Shown here piece by piece: positions 20,944 to 30,386 of a DNA stretch of 64,000 bases. This DNA is from Streptomyces sp. YIM 121038 (GTDB taxonomy: Bacteria; Actinomycetota; Actinomycetes; Streptomycetales; Streptomycetaceae). A program made the position numbers and the translations under genes. The stretch is from assembly GCF_006088715.1 (NCBI RefSeq), contig NZ_CP030771.1:3472001-3536000 (forward strand). Reading direction: 5' to 3'. Under the pieces are notes generated by a model that was not told the origin of the DNA, did no database searches, and saw only the letters and a program-made list of their open reading frames with translations. The number at the start of each line of letters is the position of its first letter. The stretch's first letter is position 1.

Positions 20944-21096
20944 TCACTTCCGGTATCCCCGCAGCAACAGCCAGCCCACGAGGACGCAGCCGACGACCAT
21001 CACGATCAGTACGACGCGGAGCAGGTTGCCCGGGCCCTGCTTGTCGGCCGCGTGGGCGGCCAGGGTGAGGGCGTCGGCGGAAGAGATGTACTCCAT
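20944..21096 (-). CDS. small single-span membrane protein, 50 aa
   Basis: 50 residues beginning MEYISSADALTLAAHA. One transmembrane helix spans about 28-46 (RVVLIVMVVGCVLVGWLLL), ending in RGYRK. The ribosome site AAGGAG, 10 bases before the ATG, is one of the clearest in the window. It lies upstream of the 54-aa protein on the same strand, with a 106-base gap, and is divergent from the M48 protease gene. Function unknown. Confidence 0.72.
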   Translation of the reverse strand: MEYISSADALTLAAHAADKQGPGNLLRVVLIVMVVGCVLVGWLLLRGYRK

Positions 21097-21211
21097 GGCG
21101 GATGGCTCCTTCTGTGCGCTGCCCCGTCACGGTATCTCCGCCTAGGCTGGGCCCCGTCTCGGGGGCACGATTGCGGACGCGACGGACGGACACCGACATG
21201 GGGGATGCGGC

Positions 21212-22393
<1,182 letters not shown>

Positions 22394-22400
22394 CCCCGGG

Positions 22401-22485
22401 CCGGTCGGCCACGGCCCTGGTCCGGTCGGCCACGGCCCCGGCTGGTCGGCCACGCCCCCGGCCGGCCGGGCACGCCCCGCCGGCC
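22401..22485. repeat. 21-bp tandem repeat after the M48 gene
   Basis: Units starting CCGGTCGGCCACGGCC at 22401 and 22422, with degenerate copies at 22443 and 22463, fill the gap between convergent genes. Internal GGCC palindromes mean it may also end transcription. Confidence 0.7.
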
Positions 22486-22494
22486 GCCCGCCCG

Positions 22495-23559
22495 CTACGT
22501 CCCGGCCCCGGCCGCCCCCGCCAGGGCCCCGCACAGCGCCGTCGCCCGGCCCGTCGCGTACGGGTCGGTGCCCGCGGGGCCGCCGGGGCCCGCCGCCTGG
22601 CCCGCGAGCAGCGGCCGCAGCAGCCGCGTGCTGTCGGCGGCGCAGCTCAGCGGCCCGGCCTGGACGTAGCTCACGAGCAGCTCGGCCTGGTGCATGCGCA
22701 GGTCGTCGCGGTCGAAGCGGAAGTGCAGTTCGCGGCGGACGGTGAACAGCGAGGCGCGCGCGTGGCCGGCCGCGCCCGCGGGCCGCAGCGCGTAGACGAA
22801 GGTGTGGTCGGAGGCCACTTCGAGGGTCTCCTTGTCGGTCTCGTCGGCGCGCAGCGTGCCGTGCACCCGCACCCCCGGGTCGGCGAGCGCCGTGCGCGCC
22901 GGGTCGAACCGCACCAGCCAGCCGGTGGGCGCGTGCCGCCCGTCGGCGGCGGGGCGGCTGAAGCTGCGGTCGAACTGGTCGAGCTGGGCGGGGTCGAGCA
23001 GCACCCGCGGGGAGCGCACGGTGCGGCCGGTGAGCACGTCCGGGTCGAGCGAGGACTCGACGAGGTAGTCCTTGGCGGTGGCGAGCGCGGCGACGACCTG
23101 GTCCTCGGTGAAGTGCGCGGTGCGGCGGGCGGCGGGCAGCGCGATGCCGCTGGCGCCGACGCCGAACTGCGCGGCCGGGCTCTTCGCGAACAGGTCCGCG
23201 GCCTTCCCGGCGCCGGGCACGCGGCCCTGCGGGGCGAGCGGGATGACGGTCATGCGCAGCGGCTCGGGGCGGCGGGCCACGGGGGTCTCGTAGGGGTGGC
23301 GCACGCCCATGTAGATGGCGGTGCCGAAGGCGACGGTGATCAGGACGACGAGGATCACCACCTGCCGGGAGAGCCTGCGGTGCGGGCTGGGCCTGCGGCG
23401 GACGGCGCGCGCGTGGTCGCCCATGCGCTCGCGCGCGGAGAACTCCTGTAATCGCGCAGCGCGTACGAACGACTCGTCGAAGACGACGGATCGGTACTCG
23501 TCCTCACCTCCGGGAGCGCCCTCGGGTGTCCCCGCAGGTGGTTCTCCTGGCCCGCCCAT
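22495..23559 (-). CDS. membrane-anchored extracytoplasmic protein with N-terminal VVFDE motif
   Basis: 354 residues. Residues 1-25 are Gly/Pro-rich; EYRSVVFDESFVRAARLQE occupies about 21-39. A transmembrane helix lies at about 66-86, then roughly 265 residues face outward with several polar beta-like segments (GWLVRFDPARTAL, HFRFDRDDLRM). Two Cys near the C-terminus could form a disulfide. I do not recognise a named family. It shares its N-terminal motif with the next gene upstream (23681-24298), suggesting a common cytoplasmic partner. Confidence 0.75.
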   Translation of the reverse strand: MGGPGEPPAGTPEGAPGGEDEYRSVVFDESFVRAARLQEFSARERMGDHARAVRRRPSPHRRLSRQVVILVVLITVAFGTAIYMGVRHPYETPVARRPEPLRMTVIPLAPQGRVPGAGKAADLFAKSPAAQFGVGASGIALPAARRTAHFTEDQVVAALATAKDYLVESSLDPDVLTGRTVRSPRVLLDPAQLDQFDRSFSRPAADGRHAPTGWLVRFDPARTALADPGVRVHGTLRADETDKETLEVASDHTFVYALRPAGAAGHARASLFTVRRELHFRFDRDDLRMHQAELLVSYVQAGPLSCAADSTRLLRPLLAGQAAGPGGPAGTDPYATGRATALCGALAGAAGAGT

Positions 23560-23680
23560 ACCTTCAGGGTAGGTCTCCGGGACGCGCGATAAACGCCCTG
23601 GTACACGACAAGTTCTGACAACTCCTCACCTGCCGCGGCAGCACGTTCGCCGAGCTCGCGCGGGGGTTCGCGGGAGGGTG

Positions 23681-24298
23681 TCAGGGCGTGCGCGGCTCGG
23701 CCGGTACGGCGGGCTGGCCGAACTCCGCCGACGCGGAGGGGCCGCCGGTCTCGCCCGCGCCCCTGGTCTGTTCGACCTCGGTGGTCGCGGGCGGGGGTAT
23801 GCGGTCCTGGCGGCCGGACGACGCCCCCCGGTACACCGCGGCGAAGGCGAAGGCCACCATGCCTATGCCCATCAGGAGGGCGAGCATCCAGGCGACGGGG
23901 CGGTGCCAGCGGACCTTGCCGCCGCGCCGGCCGTAGCGCCCGCGGCCGTCCTCCATGAACTCCGCGTCGTCGAGGTCGTCGAAGTCGTGGTCGGGGCCGA
24001 AGACTCCGTCGTCCGGGCCGTATCCGTCGTAGGCGTAGTCGTCGAAGTCGTCGTCCGCCGCGTCCCGGGCGTCGGAGCCGGAGCGGCGGGCGCGGCCGCG
24101 GCGGGCCTCGGCCTCGGCGCGGGCCTGGGCGGCGGCCAGGAGGCGCTCCACGGCGGTGGGTTCGTGGATTTCCGCGGCCCGCACGAAGTCCTCGTCGAAG
24201 ACCACGGAGGCGAACTCGTCGTCCGCACCCCCGTGGTCGCGGTCGTCGTCGGGCTCCCCGCCGCCTGCGAACGGCGTGCCCCCCACGTCCTCCGGCAC
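23681..24298 (-). CDS. acidic membrane-anchored protein with the same VVFDE motif
   Basis: 205 residues from a GTG start. FASVVFDEDFVRAAEIHE lies at about 29-46. An Asp/Tyr-rich stretch (about 75-115) precedes a transmembrane helix at about 134-155, and a short outer tail of about 50 residues follows. No enzymatic motif is visible. It is upstream of the 22495 gene on the same strand with a 121-base gap, and shares the VVFDE motif but no outer domain. Confidence 0.72.
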   Translation of the reverse strand: MPEDVGGTPFAGGGEPDDDRDHGGADDEFASVVFDEDFVRAAEIHEPTAVERLLAAAQARAEAEARRGRARRSGSDARDAADDDFDDYAYDGYGPDDGVFGPDHDFDDLDDAEFMEDGRGRYGRRGGKVRWHRPVAWMLALLMGIGMVAFAFAAVYRGASSGRQDRIPPPATTEVEQTRGAGETGGPSASAEFGQPAVPAEPRTP

Positions 24299-24368
24299 GC
24301 GTCCAGCGTAGACCTGGAGTGGTGGATTTGGGCAGACGGAAAGGGAATTCAGCGGTTGTGACCCCGAA

Positions 24369-24393
24369 CGCCCCCGACCGTCGGGCGGGGGCG
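24369..24393 (-). terminator. proA terminator hairpin
   Basis: Eight-bp arms CGCCCCCG and CGGGGGCG just past the proA stop; an overlapping smaller hairpin (CCCGAC with GTCGGG) competes with it. Confidence 0.65.
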
Positions 24394-24401
24394 GTGAGGC
24401 C

Positions 24402-25688
24402 TCAGCGCACGTGTCCGTCGCCGGTCACGATGTACTTCGTCGAGGTCAGTTCCGGCAGGCCCATCGGCCCGCGCGCGTGCAGCTTCTGCGTGGAGATGCC
24501 GATCTCGGCGCCGAAGCCGAACTGGCCGCCGTCGGTGAACCGCGTGGAGGCGTTCACGGCGACCGTCGTGGAGTCCACGAGCTGGGTGAACCGGCGGGCG
24601 GCCTGCTGCGAGGTGGTGACGATGGCCTCGGTGTGCCCGGAGGTCCACAGCCGGATGTGCTCGACGGCCTGCTCCAGGCAGTCGACGACGGCGGCCGCGA
24701 TGTCGTACGAGAGGTACTCGGTCTCCCAGTCCTCGGCGGTCGCCGGGACGACGGTGGCCTTCGAGGCGGGGGCGTACACCTGGACGCGCTCGTCGGCGTG
24801 CACGGTGACGCCCGCCTCGGCGAGGGCGTCCAGGGCGCGCGGCACGAAGGCGTCGGCGATGTCGGCGTGCACCAGGAGGGTCTCGGCGGCGTTGCAGACG
24901 CTGACGCGGTGCGCCTTGGAGTTGATGAGGATCTCGACGGCCATGTCGAGGTCGGCGTCCTTGTCGACGTACACGTGGCAGTTGCCGGTGCCGGTCTCGA
25001 TGACGGGGACGGTGGACTCCTCGACGACCGTCTTGATCAGCGAGGCGCCGCCGCGCGGGATCAGGACGTCGACGAGCCCGCGGGCGCGCATCAGCTCGCG
25101 CACGGAGTCGCGGCTCTCGCCGGGCACGAGCTGGACGGCGTCGGCCGGGAGCCCGGCGCCGCCGACGGCGTCGCGCAGGACGCGCACCAGCGCCGTGTTG
25201 GAGGCGTACGCGGACGACGAACCGCGCAGCAGCACCGCGTTGCCGGACTTCAGGCACAGGGCCGCGGCGTCCACGGTGACGTTCGGCCGGGCCTCGTAGA
25301 TGATGCCGACGACGCCGAGGGGGACGCGGACCTGGCGCAGGTCGATGCCGTTGGGCAGCGTGGAGCCGCGCACGACCTCGCCGACGGGGTCGGGCAGGGC
25401 GACGACGTCCCGCACGTCGGCGGCGATGGCGCGCACGCGCTCGGGCGTGAGCGTGAGCCGGTCGACGATCGCCTCGCTGGTCCCGGCGGCGCGGGCGCGC
25501 TCGACGTCCTCGGCGTTGGCCGCGACGATCTCCGCCGTGCGCACCTCCAGGGCGTCGGCGACGGCGAGCAGCGCGTCGTCCTTCGCGGCCCGCGGCAGCG
25601 GCGCGAGCCGCGCGGCGGCGGCGCGGGCACGGTAGGCGGCCTGGGCGACCGGGGTCATGTTGTCGTACGGAGAGAGCGGCGCGGTCAT
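24402..25688 (-). CDS. proA: gamma-glutamyl phosphate reductase
   Basis: 428 residues. Reduces gamma-glutamyl phosphate to glutamate-5-semialdehyde with NADPH, the second step of proline synthesis. The catalytic Cys lies in [16 protein letters not shown] near residue 262, and [16 protein letters not shown] is the cofactor-binding region. Length is normal for ProA. proB lies 1 kb upstream on the same strand, separated by one small gene with its own signals. Confidence 0.96.
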   Translation of the reverse strand: MTAPLSPYDNMTPVAQAAYRARAAAARLAPLPRAAKDDALLAVADALEVRTAEIVAANAEDVERARAAGTSEAIVDRLTLTPERVRAIAADVRDVVALPDPVGEVVRGSTLPNGIDLRQVRVPLGVVGIIYEARPNVTVDAAALCLKSGNAVLLRGSSSAYASNTALVRVLRDAVGGAGLPADAVQLVPGESRDSVRELMRARGLVDVLIPRGGASLIKTVVEESTVPVIETGTGNCHVYVDKDADLDMAVEILINSKAHRVSVCNAAETLLVHADIADAFVPRALDALAEAGVTVHADERVQVYAPASKATVVPATAEDWETEYLSYDIAAAVVDCLEQAVEHIRLWTSGHTEAIVTTSQQAARRFTQLVDSTTVAVNASTRFTDGGQFGFGAEIGISTQKLHARGPMGLPELTSTKYIVTGDGHVR

Positions 25689-25839
25689 GGGGGCAGGGTA
25701 ACCGCGTGCCCCGGGCAGTCCAGCCGGTTTCCCAGTCCGCGAGACATGGCCGGTAATGACCAGTGGTGCGTAACCCCGCCGGTGGAGGCGCCTTCGGGGT
25801 GGGCCGCACCGCGCTGTCGGGCGTCCGCGGGCGCTCGTG

Positions 25840-25876
25840 GCCGGGTCGCGCGGTTCCCCGCGCCCCTGAGGGGCGC
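25840..25876 (-). terminator. terminator within a common Streptomyces intergenic repeat
   Basis: Seven-bp arms GCGCCCC (25860-25866) and GGGGCGC (25870-25876) lie 9 bases past the stop of the 25885 gene. The flanking GGTCGCGCGGTTCCCCGCGCCCC segment matches, in reverse complement, a dispersed repeat very common in Streptomyces intergenic DNA (recalled, not searched). The rest of 25689-25884 shows nothing else. Confidence 0.65.
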
Positions 25877-25884
25877 TCCCCCGC

Positions 25885-26397
25885 TCAGAAGGGGTGGACG
25901 CCGACCGGGGTCGCAGGCAGCGGCCCGTACCCCTCCGCGATGCGCTGGTGATACGTGTCGCGGTCGATCACTTCGAGGCCGACGATCTCCCAGGGCGGCA
26001 GCTGCGCGGTCTGCCGGTGCTCGCCCCACAGGCGCAGCGCGACCGCCGCGGCGTCGTGCAGGTCGCGGGCCTCTTCCCAGTAGCGGATCTCCGCGTGGTC
26101 CTGGGCGTACCGGCTGGTCAGCAGAAAGGGGTGGTCGTGGGCGAGCTGTTCGAGGCCGCGCCTGACCTCCTGCAGCGGGGTCCTGGTGCCGGAGACGCTG
26201 AGTGTCACGTGCCACAGGCGCGGGGCCTCGGCGCGCTCGCCGCCCGTCTCCCGGGGGCTCTCGTCCGGCTGCCGCGCGCCTGTCTCCCGGTCGTGGTCAC
26301 CGCCCGTGTCCCCGGTGTACGCCGCCCCCGCGGCGACGCTCGTCAGGGCGCGCTCAGCCGACCCGCGGGACGCCGCCCCTGGGCGCACTCGTCTCAC
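25885..26397 (-). CDS. conserved small protein of unknown function
   Basis: 170 residues from GTG 26397. That start is chosen because AAGGAGG lies five bases before it, although the frame stays open to 26622. The first 65 residues are polar and low complexity. A folded domain follows, with [21 protein letters not shown] and [32 protein letters not shown] as the clearest secondary-structure elements. No catalytic motif recognised. It lies between proA and proB, and has a tandem 12-bp direct repeat (26431-26456) upstream that may bind a regulator. Confidence 0.75.
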   Translation of the reverse strand: MRRVRPGAASRGSAERALTSVAAGAAYTGDTGGDHDRETGARQPDESPRETGGERAEAPRLWHVTLSVSGTRTPLQEVRRGLEQLAHDHPFLLTSRYAQDHAEIRYWEEARDLHDAAAVALRLWGEHRQTAQLPPWEIVGLEVIDRDTYHQRIAEGYGPLPATPVGVHPF

Positions 26398-26430
26398 GAC
26401 GGCCTCCTTCAACCAGTCCTCTTGCGGATG

Positions 26431-26456
26431 CGCAACGGTCGTTACGCAACGGTCGT
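26431..26456. repeat. 12-bp direct repeat upstream of the 25885 gene
   Basis: CGCAACGGTCGT occurs twice, separated only by TA, so the period is 14 bp. It is 34-59 bases before the GTG start, where an operator or activator site would be expected. The rest of 26398-26685 shows no gene. Confidence 0.6.
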
Positions 26457-26685
26457 GCGGAACTGCCTTGCCACAAAGTTGAGCAGGACAAGCGGTCTCT
26501 CGGGGCGATTTTCCGGAGTTTCCCCTCGGGCGAGCCGGTCCGTGAACGGCGTTCGCGCCTGTTTTCGGCCGGATTTCCGCTGGTGTCGATGGGGTGGGCG
26601 GGGATACCGGGGCGGGCCGCACAGGGGTTCGCGGGAGCGCGCGTTCAGGGGCGCGGGCGGGGCGCGGCCCGGCGGCCGGGGCGCC

Positions 26686-27861
26686 TCAGGGGTGCAGGAC
26701 CACCAGGCCGTCGCGGTGGACCACTTCGCGCTCGTACGCGGGACCGAGCTCCCGGGCGAGCTCGCGGGTGGAGCGGCCGAGGAGCCGGGGCAGCTCCTTG
26801 GCGTCGAAGTTGACCAGGCCGCGGGCGACGGCCCGCCCCGCGGGGTCCCGCAGCTCGACCGGGTCGCCCGCGACGAAGTCGCCCTCGACGGCCGCGATGC
26901 CCGCGGGCAGGAGCGACTTGCGGCCCTCCACGACCGCGCGGACGGCCCCGTCGTCGAGCGTGAGGGAACCCCGGGGCGCGGAGGCGTGCTGGAGCCACAG
27001 CAGCCGGTCCGCCGAGCGGCGCCCGGTGGCGTGGAAGTACGTGCCCGTGTCCCGGCCCGCGAGGGCGTCCGACGCGTGGCTCGCGGAGGTCAGGACGACG
27101 GGGATGCCCGCGGCCGCGGCGATCCGGGCGGCCTCGACCTTGGTGACCATGCCGCCGGTGCCGACGCCCGCCCTGCCCGCGCTGCCGATCTTGACGTGCG
27201 CGATGTCGGCGGGGCCGCGCACCTCGCCGATGCGCGCGGTGCCCGCGGCCGCGGGGTCGCCGTCGTACAGGCCGTCGACGTCCGAGAGCAGCACGAGCAG
27301 GTCGGCGCGGACGAGGTGGGCGACGAGGGCGGCGAGCCGGTCGTTGTCGCCGAAGCGGATCTCGTCGGTCGCGACGGTGTCGTTCTCGTTGACGACCGGC
27401 AGGGCGCCCATGGCGAGGAGCTCGTCGAGGGTCCGCGAGGCGTTGCGGTGGTGGGCGCGGCGGCTGGTGTCGTCGGTGGTGAGCAGGATCTGTCCGACGC
27501 GGAGGCCGTAGCGCGCGAAGGAGGCCGTGTAGCGGGCCATGAGCAGGCCCTGGCCGACGCTGGCCGCGGCCTGCTGGCGGGCCAGGTCCTTGGGGCGGCG
27601 GCGCAGGCCGAGCGGCGCGAGCCCGGCGGCGATGGCACCGGAGGACACCAGCACGATCTCGCGCTCGCCCCCGCCCGCCCGCCTCCCGCCACCACCCTCA
27701 ACCGAGGCCCTTCGGGCCGCCCCCGGATTTCGGTGCTTGGCCAGCACGTCGACGAGCGCGTCAACGCGATCCGCGTCGAGGCCCCCCGAAGCGGTGGTCA
27801 GCGAGGACGACCCCACCTTGACGACGACCCGCTGCGCCTCTGCCACGCCCTGCCTAGTCAC
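26686..27861 (-). CDS. proB: glutamate 5-kinase
   Basis: 391 residues from GTG 27861 (VTRQGVAEAQRVVVKVGSSSLT); GGGGAAG precedes it. Phosphorylates glutamate in the first step of proline synthesis. The kinase domain shows VVVKVGSSSL, LVSSGAIAAG, and VNENDTVATDEIRFGDND; a C-terminal PUA domain follows (about 295-385). Unusual: a Gly/Arg-rich insert of about 20 residues (NPGAARRASVEGGGGRRAGG) sits between the first helix and LVSSGAIAAG, where most ProB proteins have a short turn. The open frame upstream to 27954 is not used by the family. Confidence 0.94.
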   Translation of the reverse strand: MTRQGVAEAQRVVVKVGSSSLTTASGGLDADRVDALVDVLAKHRNPGAARRASVEGGGGRRAGGGEREIVLVSSGAIAAGLAPLGLRRRPKDLARQQAAASVGQGLLMARYTASFARYGLRVGQILLTTDDTSRRAHHRNASRTLDELLAMGALPVVNENDTVATDEIRFGDNDRLAALVAHLVRADLLVLLSDVDGLYDGDPAAAGTARIGEVRGPADIAHVKIGSAGRAGVGTGGMVTKVEAARIAAAAGIPVVLTSASHASDALAGRDTGTYFHATGRRSADRLLWLQHASAPRGSLTLDDGAVRAVVEGRKSLLPAGIAAVEGDFVAGDPVELRDPAGRAVARGLVNFDAKELPRLLGRSTRELARELGPAYEREVVHRDGLVVLHP

Positions 27862-28214
27862 GCGCTTCCCCAAATGATCCCGATGCTGCTGGCCCTGCGA
27901 ATCTACGCGAAGACCGGGGCCCGGCGCCCCGGCGTTTCGGCCGGTGGACCGCACGGGGGCGGCCAGGGGCCCACAGGGACGTCAAGCAGCCACACCGCGG
28001 GATTCCGGCCTCCGCATCCTGTGACCTTTGCCCCTATATGCGGTGATGAGCGTCACGGAAGATTGCTACGGAGGCACCCGGCGTCATACGGTCAGGGGTC
28101 TTCCTCTTATCCGGATGAGTGACGAGCCTCGTCTGAAGCGGGCCCCGTCCCCACGTCCGGACTCCAGTACCGCCCCCGCCCTGTCCGACCGCCCCCCGCC
28201 AGGAGCTCAAGCCC
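27862..28214. promoter_or_regulatory. divergent promoter region, proB and glycerophosphotransferase gene
   Basis: 353 bases between divergent starts. On the minus strand TAGATT (27905-27900) is a good -10 box about 40 bases before proB, though no clear -35 lies upstream. Between about 28019 and 28060, GTGAC and GTCAC arms surround an AT-richer stretch, a possible promoter/operator for the rightward gene. AGGAG stands 10 bases before the GTG at 28215. No RNA gene or riboswitch is recognised. Confidence 0.45.
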
Positions 28215-30296
28215 GTGCCCTCCGCCGGACTCGCCAACCGCCGCATCGTGCAGCTCACCGCGCTGCTGACGATGTTCGCACTCTTCGCGGCACAGCTCGC
28301 CACCGCGCTGATTCCGTACGTCCCGGTGTTCATCGCCGCCTCCGCGGCGAACCTCGCGCTCGACATCTACCTGCAGTACAAGCAGCCGGGGCTGCTCTCC
28401 CTGCTCGGCAAGGTCCGCTTCGACGTCATCGTCCGGCAGCTGCTGCGCGACATGCTGATCCTCGTCGGCCTGCTGCGCATCGACGGCATCGATCCGCTCG
28501 CCGAGCAGTCGCCGCTGACCGTCTCGCTGCTCGTCTTCTTCGCCCTGCACTTCACCTGCACGGCGACCGCCGTCATGGTCCGCCGCAGCCGCCAGCTGCC
28601 GGTGCTCACGCGGAACATCGACACGTCCGCGCTGCACCTCACCGCCGCGCCGCCGCGCCTGCTGGCCCGCCAGCACGCGCGCCGCCTGCTCCTGTTCTCG
28701 GTGCCGACGACCCTGGGCCTGCTGCTCACGGCGGCCACCACCGACGCGTACTGGGGCGGCATCGGCCTCGGCATCTCCCTGGCGCTCCTGGGCGGCAGCG
28801 TCGTCTACCTCATGACCTGGCTGCTCCCCAAGAAGCGCGCCAAGAACACCGAAGCGGTCATGGAGTGGCTCGACCAGTGGCTGGCCGACTACCGGCCGAC
28901 CGTCGGCATGTACTTCTCCGGCGGCACCACCTCCGCGTACCAGGCCAACATGTGGCTCTCCACGCTCTCGCAGCTCGACGGCAACCCGCTGATCGTGCTC
29001 CGTGAGCGCTTCATGGTCCAGAAGATCGACTCCACGGACGTGCCGATCATCTGCTTCCCGAAGGTCGCCACGATGTTCTCCCTGGAGCAGTCGACGCTGA
29101 AGATGCTCCTGCACCCGGCGAACGCCGCGAAGACCTCGCAGGTGCTGCGCATCCCGTCGATCAAGCACGCCTTCATCAACCACGGCGAGAGCGACAAGCT
29201 GTCCTCCTGCAACCCGTACGCCAAGGCGTACGACGAGGTGTGGGTCGCGGGACCCGCCGCGCGCGAGCGCTACCAGCTCGCCGACATCGGCGTGGCCGAC
29301 CAGGACGTCGTCGAGGTCGGCCGTCCGCAGCTGTCCCCGATCCGCCCGTACGCGGGCGCGCCCACCGGTGCGTACACGACCGTCCTGTACGCGCCCACCT
29401 GGGAGGGCTGGGACGGCAACCCCGGCAACACCTCGGTCATCCTCGCGGGCGAGAACATCGTCCGGAACCTGCTCGCCGACCCCGGTGTGCGCCTGATCTA
29501 CAAGCCGCACCCGATGACCGGCTCCCAGATCCCGGCCGCGGGCGCCGCCAACGAGCGCATCAAGGCCATGATCCGCGAGGCCAACGTCCAGCGCTCCGGC
29601 GCCCGGCCCGGCCCCGAGGCCGAGGCCGAGCTGGCCCGGCGCACCGAGGAGCTGAACCTCCTCACGGCGAAGAAGTTCCGCAAGGGCGCGGACGAGCAGG
29701 AGCGCATGATGCTCCAGGGCAAGCCCGACGGCGACATCCGCGCCGCGATCATCGAGGCGACGCTCGCCTGGGAGACCGCCTACTGGGCGGCCCTGCCGGA
29801 GTGGGAGCACCAGATCATCACCGAGTCGCGACCGGCGATCTTCTCCTGCTTCAACCAGGCCGACGTGCTCATCAGCGACGTCTCCTCGGTCGTGTCCGAC
29901 TGGCTGAGCAGCGAGAAGCCGTACGCGGTGGCCAACACCTCGGGTCTGAGCGAGGCGGACTTCCGCGCCGGCTTCCCGACGGTGCGGGCCGCGGCCATCC
30001 TGTCGCCCGAGGCGGAGGGCGTGCCCGAGCTCCTGGCCGCCGTGCGCGACCCCGGCCGCGACGTGTACGCCGAGGCGCGCGCCGAGCTCAAGGAGCACCT
30101 CCTCGGTCCTTCCGACCCGCCCTCCCTGGTCCGCTTCAACGCGGCGGCGATGGCGCTGTGCGCCAAGTCCGACGCGCGGCGCGTGCGCGCCGCCGCGCGG
30201 GTCGCCGCGGAGATTCCCGCGCAGCGGGAGGAGGCCGCGGAAGAGGCAGCCGCCGAGGCGGCCGAGGCCGCCGCGGAGGAGCTGGAGTCCGCGTAG
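28215..30296 (+). CDS. membrane protein with CDP-glycerol glycerophosphotransferase (TagB/F-like) domain
   Basis: 693 residues. About five N-terminal membrane helices (residues 10-215) precede a cytoplasmic GT-B transferase domain. The domain motifs INHGESDK (about 318-325), LYAPTWEG (about 393-400), YKPHPM (about 429-434) and ISDVSSVVSDWL (about 555-566) are those of the teichoic-acid glycerol/ribitol-phosphate polymerases. The C-terminus is an Ala/Glu-rich tail. Fusion to a large membrane domain is not found in the Bacillus enzymes. Likely involved in a wall or capsule phosphopolymer. GTG start with AGGAG upstream. Confidence 0.85.
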   Translation: MPSAGLANRRIVQLTALLTMFALFAAQLATALIPYVPVFIAASAANLALDIYLQYKQPGLLSLLGKVRFDVIVRQLLRDMLILVGLLRIDGIDPLAEQSPLTVSLLVFFALHFTCTATAVMVRRSRQLPVLTRNIDTSALHLTAAPPRLLARQHARRLLLFSVPTTLGLLLTAATTDAYWGGIGLGISLALLGGSVVYLMTWLLPKKRAKNTEAVMEWLDQWLADYRPTVGMYFSGGTTSAYQANMWLSTLSQLDGNPLIVLRERFMVQKIDSTDVPIICFPKVATMFSLEQSTLKMLLHPANAAKTSQVLRIPSIKHAFINHGESDKLSSCNPYAKAYDEVWVAGPAARERYQLADIGVADQDVVEVGRPQLSPIRPYAGAPTGAYTTVLYAPTWEGWDGNPGNTSVILAGENIVRNLLADPGVRLIYKPHPMTGSQIPAAGAANERIKAMIREANVQRSGARPGPEAEAELARRTEELNLLTAKKFRKGADEQERMMLQGKPDGDIRAAIIEATLAWETAYWAALPEWEHQIITESRPAIFSCFNQADVLISDVSSVVSDWLSSEKPYAVANTSGLSEADFRAGFPTVRAAAILSPEAEGVPELLAAVRDPGRDVYAEARAELKEHLLGPSDPPSLVRFNAAAMALCAKSDARRVRAAARVAAEIPAQREEAAEEAAAEAAEAAAEELESA

Positions 30297-30305
30297 CACG
30301 CCGAT

Positions 30306-30354
30306 ACGCCGAAGGGGCCCGGAGCGAGTGATTCGCTCCGGGCCCCTTCGGCGT
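30306..30354. terminator. strong bidirectional terminator
   Basis: Perfect 22-bp inverted repeat (30306-30327 with 30333-30354) with a GTGAT loop between the convergent glycerophosphotransferase gene and obg. Confidence 0.9.
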
Positions 30355-30386
30355 GCGGGCCGCGGCGGCACGGCGGCCGCGTACGG

